A stretch of DNA of 64,000 nt from JBOFWL01 sp051653605. Its GTDB lineage: Bacteria; Spirochaetota; Brevinematia; Brevinematales; Brevinemataceae. This document shows positions 32,176-41,024 of the stretch, in pieces (within the stretch, counting starts at the first letter, position 1; each line of letters begins with the position of its first letter). The notes beneath the pieces were generated by a model. That model saw only the letters and a list, made by a program, of their open reading frames with translations. It did not search any database and was not told the DNA's origin. A program made the position numbers and the translations under genes. Location of the stretch: the NCBI GenBank assembly GCA_051653605.1, contig JBOFWL010000145.1, positions 1 to 64,000 of the forward strand, given 5' to 3'.

Positions 32176-34559
32176 TGCTCCTTTTCAACAGGATTTCTTA
32201 GAAAACATAGAAGAATTTCATTTCCTTTTCGATTAAATTTAATCTTATCGGTGAGGGTGCGGATCATTGTAATTCCTCGCCCATATTGAGTGAAAACATT
32301 TCCCTCATCTAGAGGATTGGCAAGTGTATCGGGATTAAAACCTATTCCTTCATCGCGCACTCGAATCGAGATTATATCTGGGAAAATTCGATAGTGAATT
32401 TGCACTTTCCGTTGAGTGTTGTAGCGATTTCCATGAACCACGGCATTAAGTAGTGCTTCATAGAAAGCCGTATGAATTCTCCAATATACTCTTGGGTTGA
32501 GGTTCGCCTCTTTTTGAAGATAACCTGTAATTTTAGTAATTGCAATATCCGCCTCCATGAGGGTAGAAGAGATACTTAAAGTGTGGCTTTTTGTTCGATT
32601 TTTATCAAAATGCACCATCATAAGGCTTACATCATCCTCTGGGAAGGGCACATTTCGTGCCACCATGCGATTATAGATGATATTAATGATGTCTTGTCGT
32701 CCCGCTTGCTTGTTTGTTTCTATTAAACGTCGAATTTTATCAAGTTTTTCCTTTGTATCACCCGTAACATGCTGCAATAATCCATCAGTATAGAACAAAA
32801 TACGCCCTTTTTTAGGCATTTGAATAGTGTGCACCTGATCATCGTAGGAGACATTTAGAAGCCCTCCTAGCGGATAAATCACGCCTTCTAGCACCTTGGT
32901 TTGTTTAAGCTCCATATCTTCTAAAATGGGGAAAGGATGCCCGCAGTTGATATAGCTAAACGAATAGTCTGAAAGATTGAGGATTCCATAAAAAAGAGTA
33001 ACAAAGCTGCCTTCTGGGAGAATATTTGCAAGATATGTATTAAAATAAGAAATAATACTTGGAAGTTTTTCAGGTTCGTTAGGCGCAAGTTCGATAAGAA
33101 TTTTTAAAGCAGCTGTAATAAGTGAGGCGCTTACTCCATGCCCCGAAACGTCCGCAATAAGGAACCCCATATGAGTATCGCCAAAAGGAATTACAGAGAA
33201 AAAGTCGCCACTTAGCTGTCGAGACGGCATATAGAATGTATTTACTTCGATTCCTGGGCGATAGAGCGTTGGCAAGGATAGAATATGTTCTTGAACGCTT
33301 CGTGCCGTTTGAAGTTCTTCGTGAATCTCTTTTGTTTCTTTATCAAGGAAAGACACATTTTCTGATAGGTAGTTTTCTTGCTCGAGAACCACTTCAACAA
33401 CGGGATTACCCCCAAAAACTACACTAGAAAATCGAATAGTAAACTCTACATCTGTTTGGATCGCCGTGATATTTTTTTCAATGTGCTTATTAATGATAAC
33501 TTGTTCACAAATTTCTTTAAATTCACTGGGTTGAATATGAAAGAGGTCGAACATTGTTTTCTGCACTGCCTCTCGAGCTTTTAGAACATGAAGTGTATTC
33601 ATAAAAGCTTCGTTGGAGTAGAGCAAGATCCCCTCAGAAGTAAACATAGCTGTTCCCACCGATGGATTGCTAACGGCAAATCGTCGAAGAGTATTTCCAT
33701 CATTCCAGAGGTCTCTTTGTTGCTCGAGGTGGTCGTCAAAAAACATAAATACGCAGCGATTAACTAAAAAATTGCGATTTACAAGGGGATAGGCTTCTAA
33801 TCGAACCTTTTTTCCTCTAAGATTAAAGGTTTTTCCGATTCTTTTACCATCTAACAATAAAAGAAAGACTTTTGGATCAGATAAATCGCTGAAATTAGGG
33901 ACATTCCCTTGAAATAGCTCGAAAAGGGATGAATTCCCCATCACAAGATTGCCTTTTGGATTACAAATACCTATCGGATAAGGTGATTCCCACAGATTTT
34001 CTCGTAGAATACCCATAGCTTTCTGTGTAGAGGAGGAGCTTTGCTCTAAAAAAATCAGAAAAGCAAGCATATCCGAGGCGGATTGTGCCTTTTCCCTATT
34101 AATTTTTGCCCCAAAGTGGGGTGGAAATACCATAAGTATCAAGACTCTACGATAAATAGTAGGCATTTCATAGGCTTTAGAGAGGATAAAATCGTTTGTA
34201 TAAACTGGGAGAAATGAAAGAGTATAGCCCGAGCTGATGTGGATCATTCGATGTAAGCTTTTTTGAGTAAGTTGAGCAATTTCTTCTTGCATTTCCTCTG
34301 TAAAAGGCTGCTTTACAGGGTAGGAAGAAATACTATTATCATCGTTAATTACATAAATACGGATATCTATTAATCCAGGTATTGCCCTTAATAGTCGGCT
34401 TCGAAGCCTAAGAATATTTTGAGGAGTAACCGATTCGCGAAAGATAGTTCGCGAAAGCCGGAAATCGAACGAAAAACCACCGTGCGAAATGCGATAAATA
34501 CAATAAGAAAATATCAGAGCAACAAGAACACCTAATACGAAAGAAAAGATGAAAAACAT
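32172..34559 (-). CDS. SpoIIE-type phosphatase fused to an anti-sigma HATPase domain
   Basis: The 795-residue protein has one N-terminal membrane helix, a sensor region of about 250 residues, a PAS-like segment near 290-390, then a PP2C/SpoIIE phosphatase domain (PSRQLSGDFFSV, IADVSGHGVSASL, FYTDGL), and ends in an RsbW/SpoIIAB-type HATPase domain (N box YEALLNAVVHGN, G1 VRDEGIGFNP, G2 GRGITMIRTL). Kinase and phosphatase of a partner-switching circuit are therefore on one chain. The STAS gene 4 nt upstream encodes the likely substrate. It is translationally coupled to rsmH. Confidence 0.9.
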   Translation of the reverse strand: MFFIFSFVLGVLVALIFSYCIYRISHGGFSFDFRLSRTIFRESVTPQNILRLRSRLLRAIPGLIDIRIYVINDDNSISSYPVKQPFTEEMQEEIAQLTQKSLHRMIHISSGYTLSFLPVYTNDFILSKAYEMPTIYRRVLILMVFPPHFGAKINREKAQSASDMLAFLIFLEQSSSSTQKAMGILRENLWESPYPIGICNPKGNLVMGNSSLFELFQGNVPNFSDLSDPKVFLLLLDGKRIGKTFNLRGKKVRLEAYPLVNRNFLVNRCVFMFFDDHLEQQRDLWNDGNTLRRFAVSNPSVGTAMFTSEGILLYSNEAFMNTLHVLKAREAVQKTMFDLFHIQPSEFKEICEQVIINKHIEKNITAIQTDVEFTIRFSSVVFGGNPVVEVVLEQENYLSENVSFLDKETKEIHEELQTARSVQEHILSLPTLYRPGIEVNTFYMPSRQLSGDFFSVIPFGDTHMGFLIADVSGHGVSASLITAALKILIELAPNEPEKLPSIISYFNTYLANILPEGSFVTLFYGILNLSDYSFSYINCGHPFPILEDMELKQTKVLEGVIYPLGGLLNVSYDDQVHTIQMPKKGRILFYTDGLLQHVTGDTKEKLDKIRRLIETNKQAGRQDIINIIYNRMVARNVPFPEDDVSLMMVHFDKNRTKSHTLSISSTLMEADIAITKITGYLQKEANLNPRVYWRIHTAFYEALLNAVVHGNRYNTQRKVQIHYRIFPDIISIRVRDEGIGFNPDTLANPLDEGNVFTQYGRGITMIRTLTDKIKFNRKGNEILLCFLRNPVEKEQ

Positions 34560-34562
34560 AGA

Positions 34563-34886
34563 TTAGAGATCAGACAATGTATCACGGATAACAAGAAAAT
34601 CTTGGAGCTTAAAAGCAATGAAAAGATCTTTCATGTCTTTATGAAGGTGCACTACTGCAATAGTGCCACCTAGCTCATTCATCCGCTTATAAGCTAAGAG
34701 TAATTTGCCAATACCGGAGCTTCCAATGAATTGCATTTCAGAACAATCGATAGCGATATTTTTGTCGCCCTTGTCCATGAGATCATAAATAACTTGCTTG
34801 AATTCATTAGCAACTGGGTCATTAACTAAATTTTCTTCTACTTTAATGACGGTATATTTACCGTGTTTGGAACTTGTGTATTTCAC
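34563..34886 (-). CDS. STAS-domain anti-anti-sigma factor
   Basis: The GTG at 34886 is preferred (AGGAGCG 6 nt upstream); an ATG at 34955 would lie inside the promoter. The 107-residue STAS fold has the phosphorylation loop MQFIGSSGIGKLL, in which the usual DSSG reads GSSG with the serine retained. It should cycle between phosphorylated and free forms under control of the SpoIIE/HATPase protein encoded next. The final target (sigma factor or other partner) is not visible here. Confidence 0.88.
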   Translation of the reverse strand: MKYTSSKHGKYTVIKVEENLVNDPVANEFKQVIYDLMDKGDKNIAIDCSEMQFIGSSGIGKLLLAYKRMNELGGTIAVVHLHKDMKDLFIAFKLQDFLVIRDTLSDL

Positions 34887-34926
34887 GAACGCGCTCCTAT
34901 TTGATGCTAAAACTGCACTATATTTA

Positions 34927-34955
34927 ATTATAATAGGTATACTAAAAAAAGTCAA
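34927..34955 (-). promoter_or_regulatory. promoter of the STAS-SpoIIE-rsmH-ftsL unit
   Basis: Minus strand -35 TTGACT (34950-34955), 17-nt spacer, -10 TATAAT (34927-34932), 40 nt before the STAS start. Confidence 0.85.
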
Positions 34956-34970
34956 GCAGGGAAAATAAAT

Positions 34971-35843
34971 TTATGCGTGAGGATGAAATTTTTGAAGCTG
35001 GGTTTTTAATTGATCTATTCTGACTTTAGTATATCTTTCTGTAGTGGAAAGTTTTTGGTGCCCGAGAAGCTCTTGAATAATACGCAAATCTGCTCCATGT
35101 TCAAGCAGATGCGATGCGAAGGTATAGCGAAAAGCGTGAGGGTGAAATTTCTTTCCTTTAAATGAAAGAGTTGAGGTAAGTTTACGAATCAAAGATGTAT
35201 CTAAATCTTTTCCAGTTCGAGAAATAAAGAATTTATTGCTAATTCCTTTATCATAGAGAGAACGCACACTTTTCCATTGAACAAGATATTGTTGAACCAA
35301 TGGTAAAATCGGTGCCAAGCGTTGTTTTCCGCCCTTTCCAAGGATATAAATGAGGCTCTGACTCCAGTTTATGTCTTCCAATCGGATATTACACAGCTCT
35401 TCACTACGTATTCCTGCTCCATAAAGAAGAAAAAACAAGGCTTTATTCCTAATTTGAGAAGGGTTTTCCTCTGGAAGAGCTTCTAAAACAGCAATAATCT
35501 CTTGCTCAGGTGAGGTCATAGGTGTTTTTTTAGAAGATTTCGGGGCTTTAAATACAGAAAACGGATTCTTAGAGCAGATATCTCCTTCTATAAGAAAACG
35601 ATAAAAACTATTCACGGCAGCCATTTTTCTAGCTTTTGTGCGGGCAGAAATTTTATCAATTCCCATTTGTTGAAGCCACAACGAAATATGTTGTGTTGTT
35701 ATTTGCGAAAAATCATCTATTCCTAGAGATATTATATATTCTTGAAAATCAGATAAATCTTTTTTATACGCTCTAAGTGTATGAGGAGAAACACTTTTTT
35801 CATAGACAAGTTTTTGAAAGTATTGTTCAATAAATAAATTCAT
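34971..35843 (-). CDS. xerD: tyrosine recombinase of the XerC/XerD family
   Basis: The 290-residue protein has the SAM-like N-terminal domain (FIEQYFQKLVYEKSVSPHTLRAYKKDLSDF) and the catalytic domain with Arg in GAGIRSEELC, Lys in GKGGKQR, HAFR, GHQKLSTTERYTKV, giving the R-K-H-R-H-Y set. In HAFRYTF a Tyr replaces the usual His after the second Arg. It likely resolves chromosome dimers at dif. The ATG at 35843 fits the Xer N-terminus; it follows the preceding stop by one base with no ribosome site. The exact paralogue symbol is uncertain. Confidence 0.85.
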   Translation of the reverse strand: MNLFIEQYFQKLVYEKSVSPHTLRAYKKDLSDFQEYIISLGIDDFSQITTQHISLWLQQMGIDKISARTKARKMAAVNSFYRFLIEGDICSKNPFSVFKAPKSSKKTPMTSPEQEIIAVLEALPEENPSQIRNKALFFLLYGAGIRSEELCNIRLEDINWSQSLIYILGKGGKQRLAPILPLVQQYLVQWKSVRSLYDKGISNKFFISRTGKDLDTSLIRKLTSTLSFKGKKFHPHAFRYTFASHLLEHGADLRIIQELLGHQKLSTTERYTKVRIDQLKTQLQKFHPHA

Positions 35844-35844
35844 G

Positions 35845-36597
35845 TTAGGGGATGAAAGAAAACTCTTGAACGAGTTCCACGGGTTCGGCGTAGGGGTGTT
35901 TTGTTTTAAGATGCACATAGTATGTTTCTCCAGATTTGACTTCTGAAGAATACTCTGCCATCCATGAAAAAAAATAACTACCTTTAGCCAAAGGATGTTC
36001 AAAAGCAGGTCTGAAAATGAGATTCCCCTTACTATCGAAGATAGATAGAGTTAGATAGGCATCTTGTTGAAGCGTTGCTGTTATTGTCAGAGCATCTTCG
36101 CCTGCCCTAACATCTCTTTTGTCAAGAAAAAGCCCTGTTGGTTCAACAAGAATTATAGGTTCAATAACCATCCCTACGGATCGCAACTCTAAATCTGCTC
36201 CAAAAATCTCCACAATAAGATAAACCCTGTCCGAAGTTAGCACCGTGTCCCAGGATAGAGATCCAGATTCTTCCATAATAAATTTAGAGATTTCATGATC
36301 AGTAAAAGCATCCATAACTTTTACCACAATATGAGAGCTATATGCTGCCTTTGTAAATGAGGCGAAAATTTCTCTGGGCTGATGGCGATTAGAAATCGAA
36401 ATTTCCTCGATATAAAGATAGGCATTAGTATCTTTTGCAACAAAAGCGCCATTTTTAATATCAAGATTATTAGTATCGGTTAACATCAATGAGGGTTCGG
36501 CCCCCACTCTCCACGATTTAATATATGTATGATTTAACATTGGGAAAGAAACAATCAAAGTCATGAAAATCATACAATACTTAATCATTTTTATCAT
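35845..36597 (-). CDS. secreted protein with FlgD-like Ig domain
   Basis: The start is uncertain; ATG at 36597 or 36588 both give a signal peptide (CMIFMTLIVSFPML). The mature protein is beta-rich. Residues near the C-terminus (YLTLSIFDSKGNLIFRPAFEHPLAKGSYFFSWMAEYSSEVKSGETYYVHLKTK) match the FlgD-type Ig/T9SS-sorting-like fold, with the ordered F.W....G..V.SG.Y pattern. No catalytic site is seen. It overlaps the upstream membrane-protein gene and precedes xer by one base, so the genes are co-transcribed. Confidence 0.65.
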   Translation of the reverse strand: MIKMIKYCMIFMTLIVSFPMLNHTYIKSWRVGAEPSLMLTDTNNLDIKNGAFVAKDTNAYLYIEEISISNRHQPREIFASFTKAAYSSHIVVKVMDAFTDHEISKFIMEESGSLSWDTVLTSDRVYLIVEIFGADLELRSVGMVIEPIILVEPTGLFLDKRDVRAGEDALTITATLQQDAYLTLSIFDSKGNLIFRPAFEHPLAKGSYFFSWMAEYSSEVKSGETYYVHLKTKHPYAEPVELVQEFSFIP

Positions 36598-37561
36598 CCG
36601 GATGATTTTCTTTGTGTGATCTAGCCAAATCATCAAGCCAATCAAAGTTAGGCTCGTCGTTTGAAGATGTTTTAGCGTTTCTATACTGAGAAAATTCGCG
36701 ATTCCTTACCTTTTTTCGCTTCCATACAACAAAAAAGTGGCAGATAATTCGATCTAAAACAAAAATAACACAGATAAATATAATAATAAATATGAAAAAC
36801 ACTAATTTTGCATAAGAATGAGGCGGAGTCGGAATGGTTTCTAAGGTGAATAGCAAAATCGGGGTTTGCAGATTTTGGTATAATTTATAGTAGTATAACG
36901 TTTGAGTTGTATTTTCGATTGCTACACCCTTTAATTCAGGAAGATTTGTCTCCGTAACTTGCGCAAAGAAAGAAGGAAAAACTCTATTTAAAGATGGAGA
37001 ATAAAAAACATCAGAGCGAATCTTAACTGCAATAGGAAAAAGTATATTACTCAAAACATCCATGATAGGGTCTGTATCATAGTAAAATGTAACTATAAAG
37101 CGTCCTCTCATCGTATCAAAAGTATTAGTAAAAGTAAGTGGGGCATTTATAACAGCATTTTCATATCTGTAAATCATTTGATTTTCATAAGTTACAGTTA
37201 AATCATGGAAATCTTTATCGGCGATCAATCGAGAACGAATTAGATATTCCCAATCATCAAAGTTTCCATTTTTGAGCAATTCTAAAGCTATCGTAAATTC
37301 TGGATCACTTAAAAATTGATCCATAGAATTTTGTAATGGTGCCAATAAACGAGTGCCAGCATCTTCTAGGCGATTCAAAAAAACTTCAAAATTTCGATCT
37401 TCTGGTTGTTTTTTTCCCAAAGAGGTATAGTAACTATCAATAGAGTTAAAAATGTTATTTAAATCAGGAAAAGGCGAAAATACATCTCGAACAAAAAATA
37501 AAATAAGAAATATTAAAGAAAAAACAACAATAAAATAACGAAAAAGACGGTATAAAATCAT
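36581..37561 (-). CDS. two-helix membrane protein with extracytoplasmic domain
   Basis: The 326-residue protein has an N-terminal membrane helix (FIVVFSLIFLILFFV), an extracytoplasmic domain of about 220 residues, and a second helix near residue 255 (LVFFIFIIIFICVIFVL), then a Lys/Arg-rich and finally acidic cytoplasmic tail. The topology resembles a Cache-type sensor, but no signalling domain follows and I recognise no family. GAGGAAA precedes the ATG, which overlaps the upstream gene by 4 bp. Confidence 0.6.
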   Translation of the reverse strand: MILYRLFRYFIVVFSLIFLILFFVRDVFSPFPDLNNIFNSIDSYYTSLGKKQPEDRNFEVFLNRLEDAGTRLLAPLQNSMDQFLSDPEFTIALELLKNGNFDDWEYLIRSRLIADKDFHDLTVTYENQMIYRYENAVINAPLTFTNTFDTMRGRFIVTFYYDTDPIMDVLSNILFPIAVKIRSDVFYSPSLNRVFPSFFAQVTETNLPELKGVAIENTTQTLYYYKLYQNLQTPILLFTLETIPTPPHSYAKLVFFIFIIIFICVIFVLDRIICHFFVVWKRKKVRNREFSQYRNAKTSSNDEPNFDWLDDLARSHKENHPDDKND

Positions 37562-37995
37562 TTTTTTCCTCGATAATCACGTTTTAAAGCAATTGTAAGC
37601 CCAATTATACTAACAACACCAACAAAAATAAATGCTATCACCATAAAAATAGTCTGTAACATCAGATATTTTCCTTCTTTTTGTGTAGCAACAACTTTTT
37701 CTGTGCTTTGATAATCAGGGAATTTATAAACAACGATATCCCTCGTCTTACGGTCAACTCCAGCTAGAAAGGCTTGGTCTGGCTCTTTCATTTCTTTAAG
37801 AGCATTATACCTTAAAAGAAGTTGATCCAACTCTGTATTTGATCGAAGAATATCTGTCTTAAGTCTAATAATTTCTTTATTTTTAAAATTAGTATCTACA
37901 ATTCCAGATTCTCCAAAAATAAACAGGGCTATAAGCCAGCACGTAGCAACGTAGAGAAGAGGGGCAAAATATTTTGTTTTCATAATAACATTCAT
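37558..37995 (-). CDS. small membrane protein with coiled coil (FtsB/DivIC-like topology)
   Basis: The 145-residue protein has a membrane helix near residues 10-28, a short coiled coil (FKNKEIIRLKTDILRSNTELDQLLLRYNALKEM), and a second membrane helix near 113-135. The first half resembles FtsB/DivIC, the second helix does not. The start may also be the ATG at 37983. It opens the four-gene group ending with xer. Function is unknown. Confidence 0.55.
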   Translation of the reverse strand: MNVIMKTKYFAPLLYVATCWLIALFIFGESGIVDTNFKNKEIIRLKTDILRSNTELDQLLLRYNALKEMKEPDQAFLAGVDRKTRDIVVYKFPDYQSTEKVVATQKEGKYLMLQTIFMVIAFIFVGVVSIIGLTIALKRDYRGKK

Positions 37996-38087
37996 ATCGG
38001 TTTTTTTAAAAAAATCTTGATAATAAGGAAGTTCTGTCTTTAATTTTTCATTTGTTTATGCTATAATTAATACAATTGGAGGTTTCT

Positions 38088-39317
38088 ATGAAACTCGTTT
38101 TGGGCCGTCAGGCTATTCTTGATCGAGAACAAAAAACTATCGCTTATGAGCTCCTTTTTCGTAATGTCGAAAACACTGCTATCATATCAGATACCGATGC
38201 AACAGCTCAAGTATTATTTAATACATTAAATATGTTTGGATCTGGAAATGTTCTTGGTTCTAAAAAAGGATTCGTCAATCTTGGAATAGATATTCTAAGA
38301 CAAGACATTCTTGATATCCTCCCCCCTAATAAATTTGTTTTGGAAATTTTAGAAACCCAAACACCTAATGAAGAACTTATCCGTCGAATAAAACTATTAA
38401 AAGGTAAAGGGTATACTTTTGCCTTGGATGATTTTATTCTAACAAAAGAAGAATATGACAGATGGGAGCCTGTAATTCGTGAGGTTCAAATTGTAAAAGT
38501 TGATGTTCTTGAAACTCCTTTGAAAGATTTAGAAAACCACATCGATCTCCTCAGAAAGCACAAAGTCCATCTTCTCGCAGAAAAAGTAGAAACTCCTGAA
38601 ATGTTTCGCTTCTGCTTGAGTTTAGGGTTTCATTTCTTTCAAGGCTATTTCTTTACTAAACCAGTAGTTATTGAAGGAGAGGGCTTTGATCCTAACACTC
38701 AAGGTATTATGAAAGTTATTAAGCAAGTTCAGCAAGATCAAGATATTGATGAAATAGAAGAAACTATCAAGATGTATCCTGATTTATCAATATCCGTATT
38801 AAAGCTAGCTAACTCTGCAAGTATCGCCCCTATCAATACTATTACATCCATAAAACAGACGCTTGCGCTTATTGGAAAACGATCAATCGGGCAATGGCTA
38901 ATGCTGATGCTATATGCTCAGAATGCCCCATCCGATATTGGAGCCTCTTCAAACCCTTTATTTCTACTTGCTGCACAACGAGGAAAAATGATGGAACAGA
39001 TTATTAGAGCCTCTGGTAGCGCCGGAAAATCCCTTACAGATGAGAGTTTTCTTGCTGGATTACTCTCACTAAGCGATACACTGCTACATGTGCCTTTAGA
39101 AAAGATTTTAGACGAGCTTTCTGTCTCTAAGCTAATAAAAGATGCCGTTCTAAATGGAGAAGGTGCCATAGGAACTGCATTAAAAATGGTTATCGCTCTA
39201 GAAACTCACGACCCAGACGCCTTAGAACGCCTCATGGGGTCTGTTTCTGCGGAGGAAGCCAACAAAATTGCTCTTGATGCATTCAAGTTTTCTCAAGATT
39301 TCGCCCGAGCTCTTTAA
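38088..39317 (+). CDS. EAL-HDOD signalling protein (YuxH-like)
   Basis: The N-terminal 200 residues form an EAL-like domain (RQAILDREQKTIAYELLFR, VLEILETQ, FALDDFI, VKVDVLE, LLAEKVET); key acidic residues of active c-di-GMP phosphodiesterases are only partly kept, so catalysis is doubtful. The C-terminal 200 residues are an HDOD domain (YPDLSISVLKLANSASIAPINTITSIKQTLALIG). This is the YuxH architecture, usually a signalling adaptor. The ATG at 38088 follows TTGGAGG. An extended -10 (TGCTATAAT, ending 38067) lies upstream. Confidence 0.88.
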   Translation: MKLVLGRQAILDREQKTIAYELLFRNVENTAIISDTDATAQVLFNTLNMFGSGNVLGSKKGFVNLGIDILRQDILDILPPNKFVLEILETQTPNEELIRRIKLLKGKGYTFALDDFILTKEEYDRWEPVIREVQIVKVDVLETPLKDLENHIDLLRKHKVHLLAEKVETPEMFRFCLSLGFHFFQGYFFTKPVVIEGEGFDPNTQGIMKVIKQVQQDQDIDEIEETIKMYPDLSISVLKLANSASIAPINTITSIKQTLALIGKRSIGQWLMLMLYAQNAPSDIGASSNPLFLLAAQRGKMMEQIIRASGSAGKSLTDESFLAGLLSLSDTLLHVPLEKILDELSVSKLIKDAVLNGEGAIGTALKMVIALETHDPDALERLMGSVSAEEANKIALDAFKFSQDFARAL

Positions 39318-39455
39318 TTTTTGGACAAAAATCGCTTTTTTAGTGAAAACAGCTATTACAAATATGATGAATTTTGTCTGCTTTTGTGCATCCATTATGC
39401 ATTATGTTCTCTCTTGAAATTGCACCACTTTTAGCTCATCGTTTATTATCAAATA

Positions 39456-39485
39456 AAAAACTCCCCCTGACTAGGAGGAGTTTTT
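39456..39485. terminator. bidirectional terminator between EAL-HDOD and obgE genes
   Basis: Imperfect stem AAAAACTCC/GGAGTTTTT with inner CCT/AGG pairing and T-run on the plus strand. The other 130 bp of this gap (39318-39455) show nothing recognisable. Confidence 0.85.
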
Positions 39486-39499
39486 CTTTTTTTTTACTG

Positions 39500-40570
39500 C
39501 TATAAATCGATACCTTCAGTGAAATCTTCTATTGGATCCTCTGATAGTGGTTCCGGCGTTTCCGTAGGCAAGCTTCTCCATAAAGAAAAGAGAGACTTTT
39601 TAATATCTTCTAATCCAGCCCCAGTCGCCGCACTCACGATAAATACCGGTGTGTTTTGGCTCTTTAATTCTTTAATAAATTCTTCGATTTCTTCTTCCAG
39701 CTCTGGCATCAGATCGATCTTATTGAGACAGACTGCAAAAGGGCGATCCGATAATTTTTGAGAGTAGAGAACCAATTCTTTTTTAAGTATTGCTAATTTC
39801 TCTGCTGGAGAATCGGTAATATCCAAGACAAAAAGCAAAATTCGCGTACGCTCAATATGCCTAAGAAACTCGAGACCAAGCCCTCTACCTTTGTGCGCCC
39901 CTTCGATAAGCCCTGGAATATCGGCGATGATAAGGCCATCACCATAACCCTCAGGCACCATTATACCTAGATTAGGCACCAGCGTGGTGAACGGGTAATT
40001 GGCAACTTTAGGCCTTGCATTTGTGAGTCGCGATATAAGCGAGGACTTACCCGCATTGGGAAAGCCAGCAAGACCTACATGAGCGATTAGTTTTAACTCA
40101 AGGCGTAATTTCTTGGTTTGAGCTTCACCACCTTTTTGCGCGTATTGAGGGCTTTGTTTAACAGATGTTTTATAGTGTTCGTTCCCCCACCCGCCTTTGC
40201 CACCTTTTAATAGAGTGACAATGCTATTAGGTACCGCAAGATCGGCAAGCATTTCGCTAGTTCCATCTTCGAGTTCTTCGTAGACAACCGTGCCTGGAGG
40301 CACATCAAGGACGATATCTTTTCCGTTTCGCCCATGACAACGTTTTCCCATGCCCATTGCCCCATGTTGAGCTTGAAATTTTTGCCCTTCATGAAAATTA
40401 GCCAATGTGTTTAGGTTGGCAAGCACTCGAAAAACAACAGAACCGCCATCTCCGCCATCCCCGCCATCAGGGCCACCGTTATCTATAAACTTCTCTCGAC
40501 GAAAAGAGACGCATCCGTCTCCTCCCTTGCCTGATGAGGCATATACAACTACTTCGTCTCTAAAAATCAT
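39500..40570 (-). CDS. obgE: GTPase Obg/CgtA
   Basis: Obg is an essential GTPase in ribosome maturation and stress control. The glycine-rich Obg fold occupies residues 1-158 (GGDGCVSFRREKFIDNGGPDGGDGGDGG), followed by the G domain: P-loop GFPNAGKSS, switch TTLVPNLG, G3 DIPGLIEGAHKGRGLG and G4 NKID. The C-terminal extension is short and acidic. The ATG overlaps the dut stop by one base. At 356 residues it is of usual length. Confidence 0.97.
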   Translation of the reverse strand: MIFRDEVVVYASSGKGGDGCVSFRREKFIDNGGPDGGDGGDGGSVVFRVLANLNTLANFHEGQKFQAQHGAMGMGKRCHGRNGKDIVLDVPPGTVVYEELEDGTSEMLADLAVPNSIVTLLKGGKGGWGNEHYKTSVKQSPQYAQKGGEAQTKKLRLELKLIAHVGLAGFPNAGKSSLISRLTNARPKVANYPFTTLVPNLGIMVPEGYGDGLIIADIPGLIEGAHKGRGLGLEFLRHIERTRILLFVLDITDSPAEKLAILKKELVLYSQKLSDRPFAVCLNKIDLMPELEEEIEEFIKELKSQNTPVFIVSAATGAGLEDIKKSLFSLWRSLPTETPEPLSEDPIEDFTEGIDL

Positions 40571-41004
40571 TATTTTAATCCTGTACTTCCAAAACCGCCT
40601 TCTCCTCTTTGAGTAGAAGTTAGGTCTTGCATTTCTTCAAACACTGCTCGCTCTACTGGCGCTATAACCGCTTGAGCAATACGCATTTGTGGCTCGATAA
40701 TAAACGGCTTCCCGCTAAGATTAAGCACCAATACTTTTATTTCCCCTCGATAATCGCTATCGATAGTCCCCGGCGCATTGGGAATTATCAAACCTTTTGC
40801 TCCTAAGCCACTACGAGCTCGAATTTGCATTTCATAGCCTTTGGGAATTTCAACACTCAAGCCTGTGGGAACTGCAAAAATCTCTCCCTCTGCCAATTCT
40901 TTGGCTGCGTCAAGCATCGCATAGAGGTCGGCTCCCGATGCTCCTTCGCTTTGATAAGCCGGTAGTGTTGCTGAACTGTGAAGTTTTTTAATTTTTACCG
41001 TCAT
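40570..41004 (-). CDS. dut: deoxyuridine 5'-triphosphate nucleotidohydrolase
   Basis: The trimeric dUTPase removes dUTP and supplies dUMP. All five motifs are seen: SEGASGADLYA, RARSGLGAKGLIIPNAPGTIDSDYRGEI (motifs 2 and 3), RIAQAVIAPV and the C-terminal RGEGGFGSTG that closes over the active site. The length of 144 is normal. It is translationally coupled to obgE and lies 20 nt after the ankyrin gene in the uppP-to-obgE run. Confidence 0.96.
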   Translation of the reverse strand: MTVKIKKLHSSATLPAYQSEGASGADLYAMLDAAKELAEGEIFAVPTGLSVEIPKGYEMQIRARSGLGAKGLIIPNAPGTIDSDYRGEIKVLVLNLSGKPFIIEPQMRIAQAVIAPVERAVFEEMQDLTSTQRGEGGFGSTGLK

Positions 41005-41024
41005 ACTGTCCTTCTTGTATTAAT

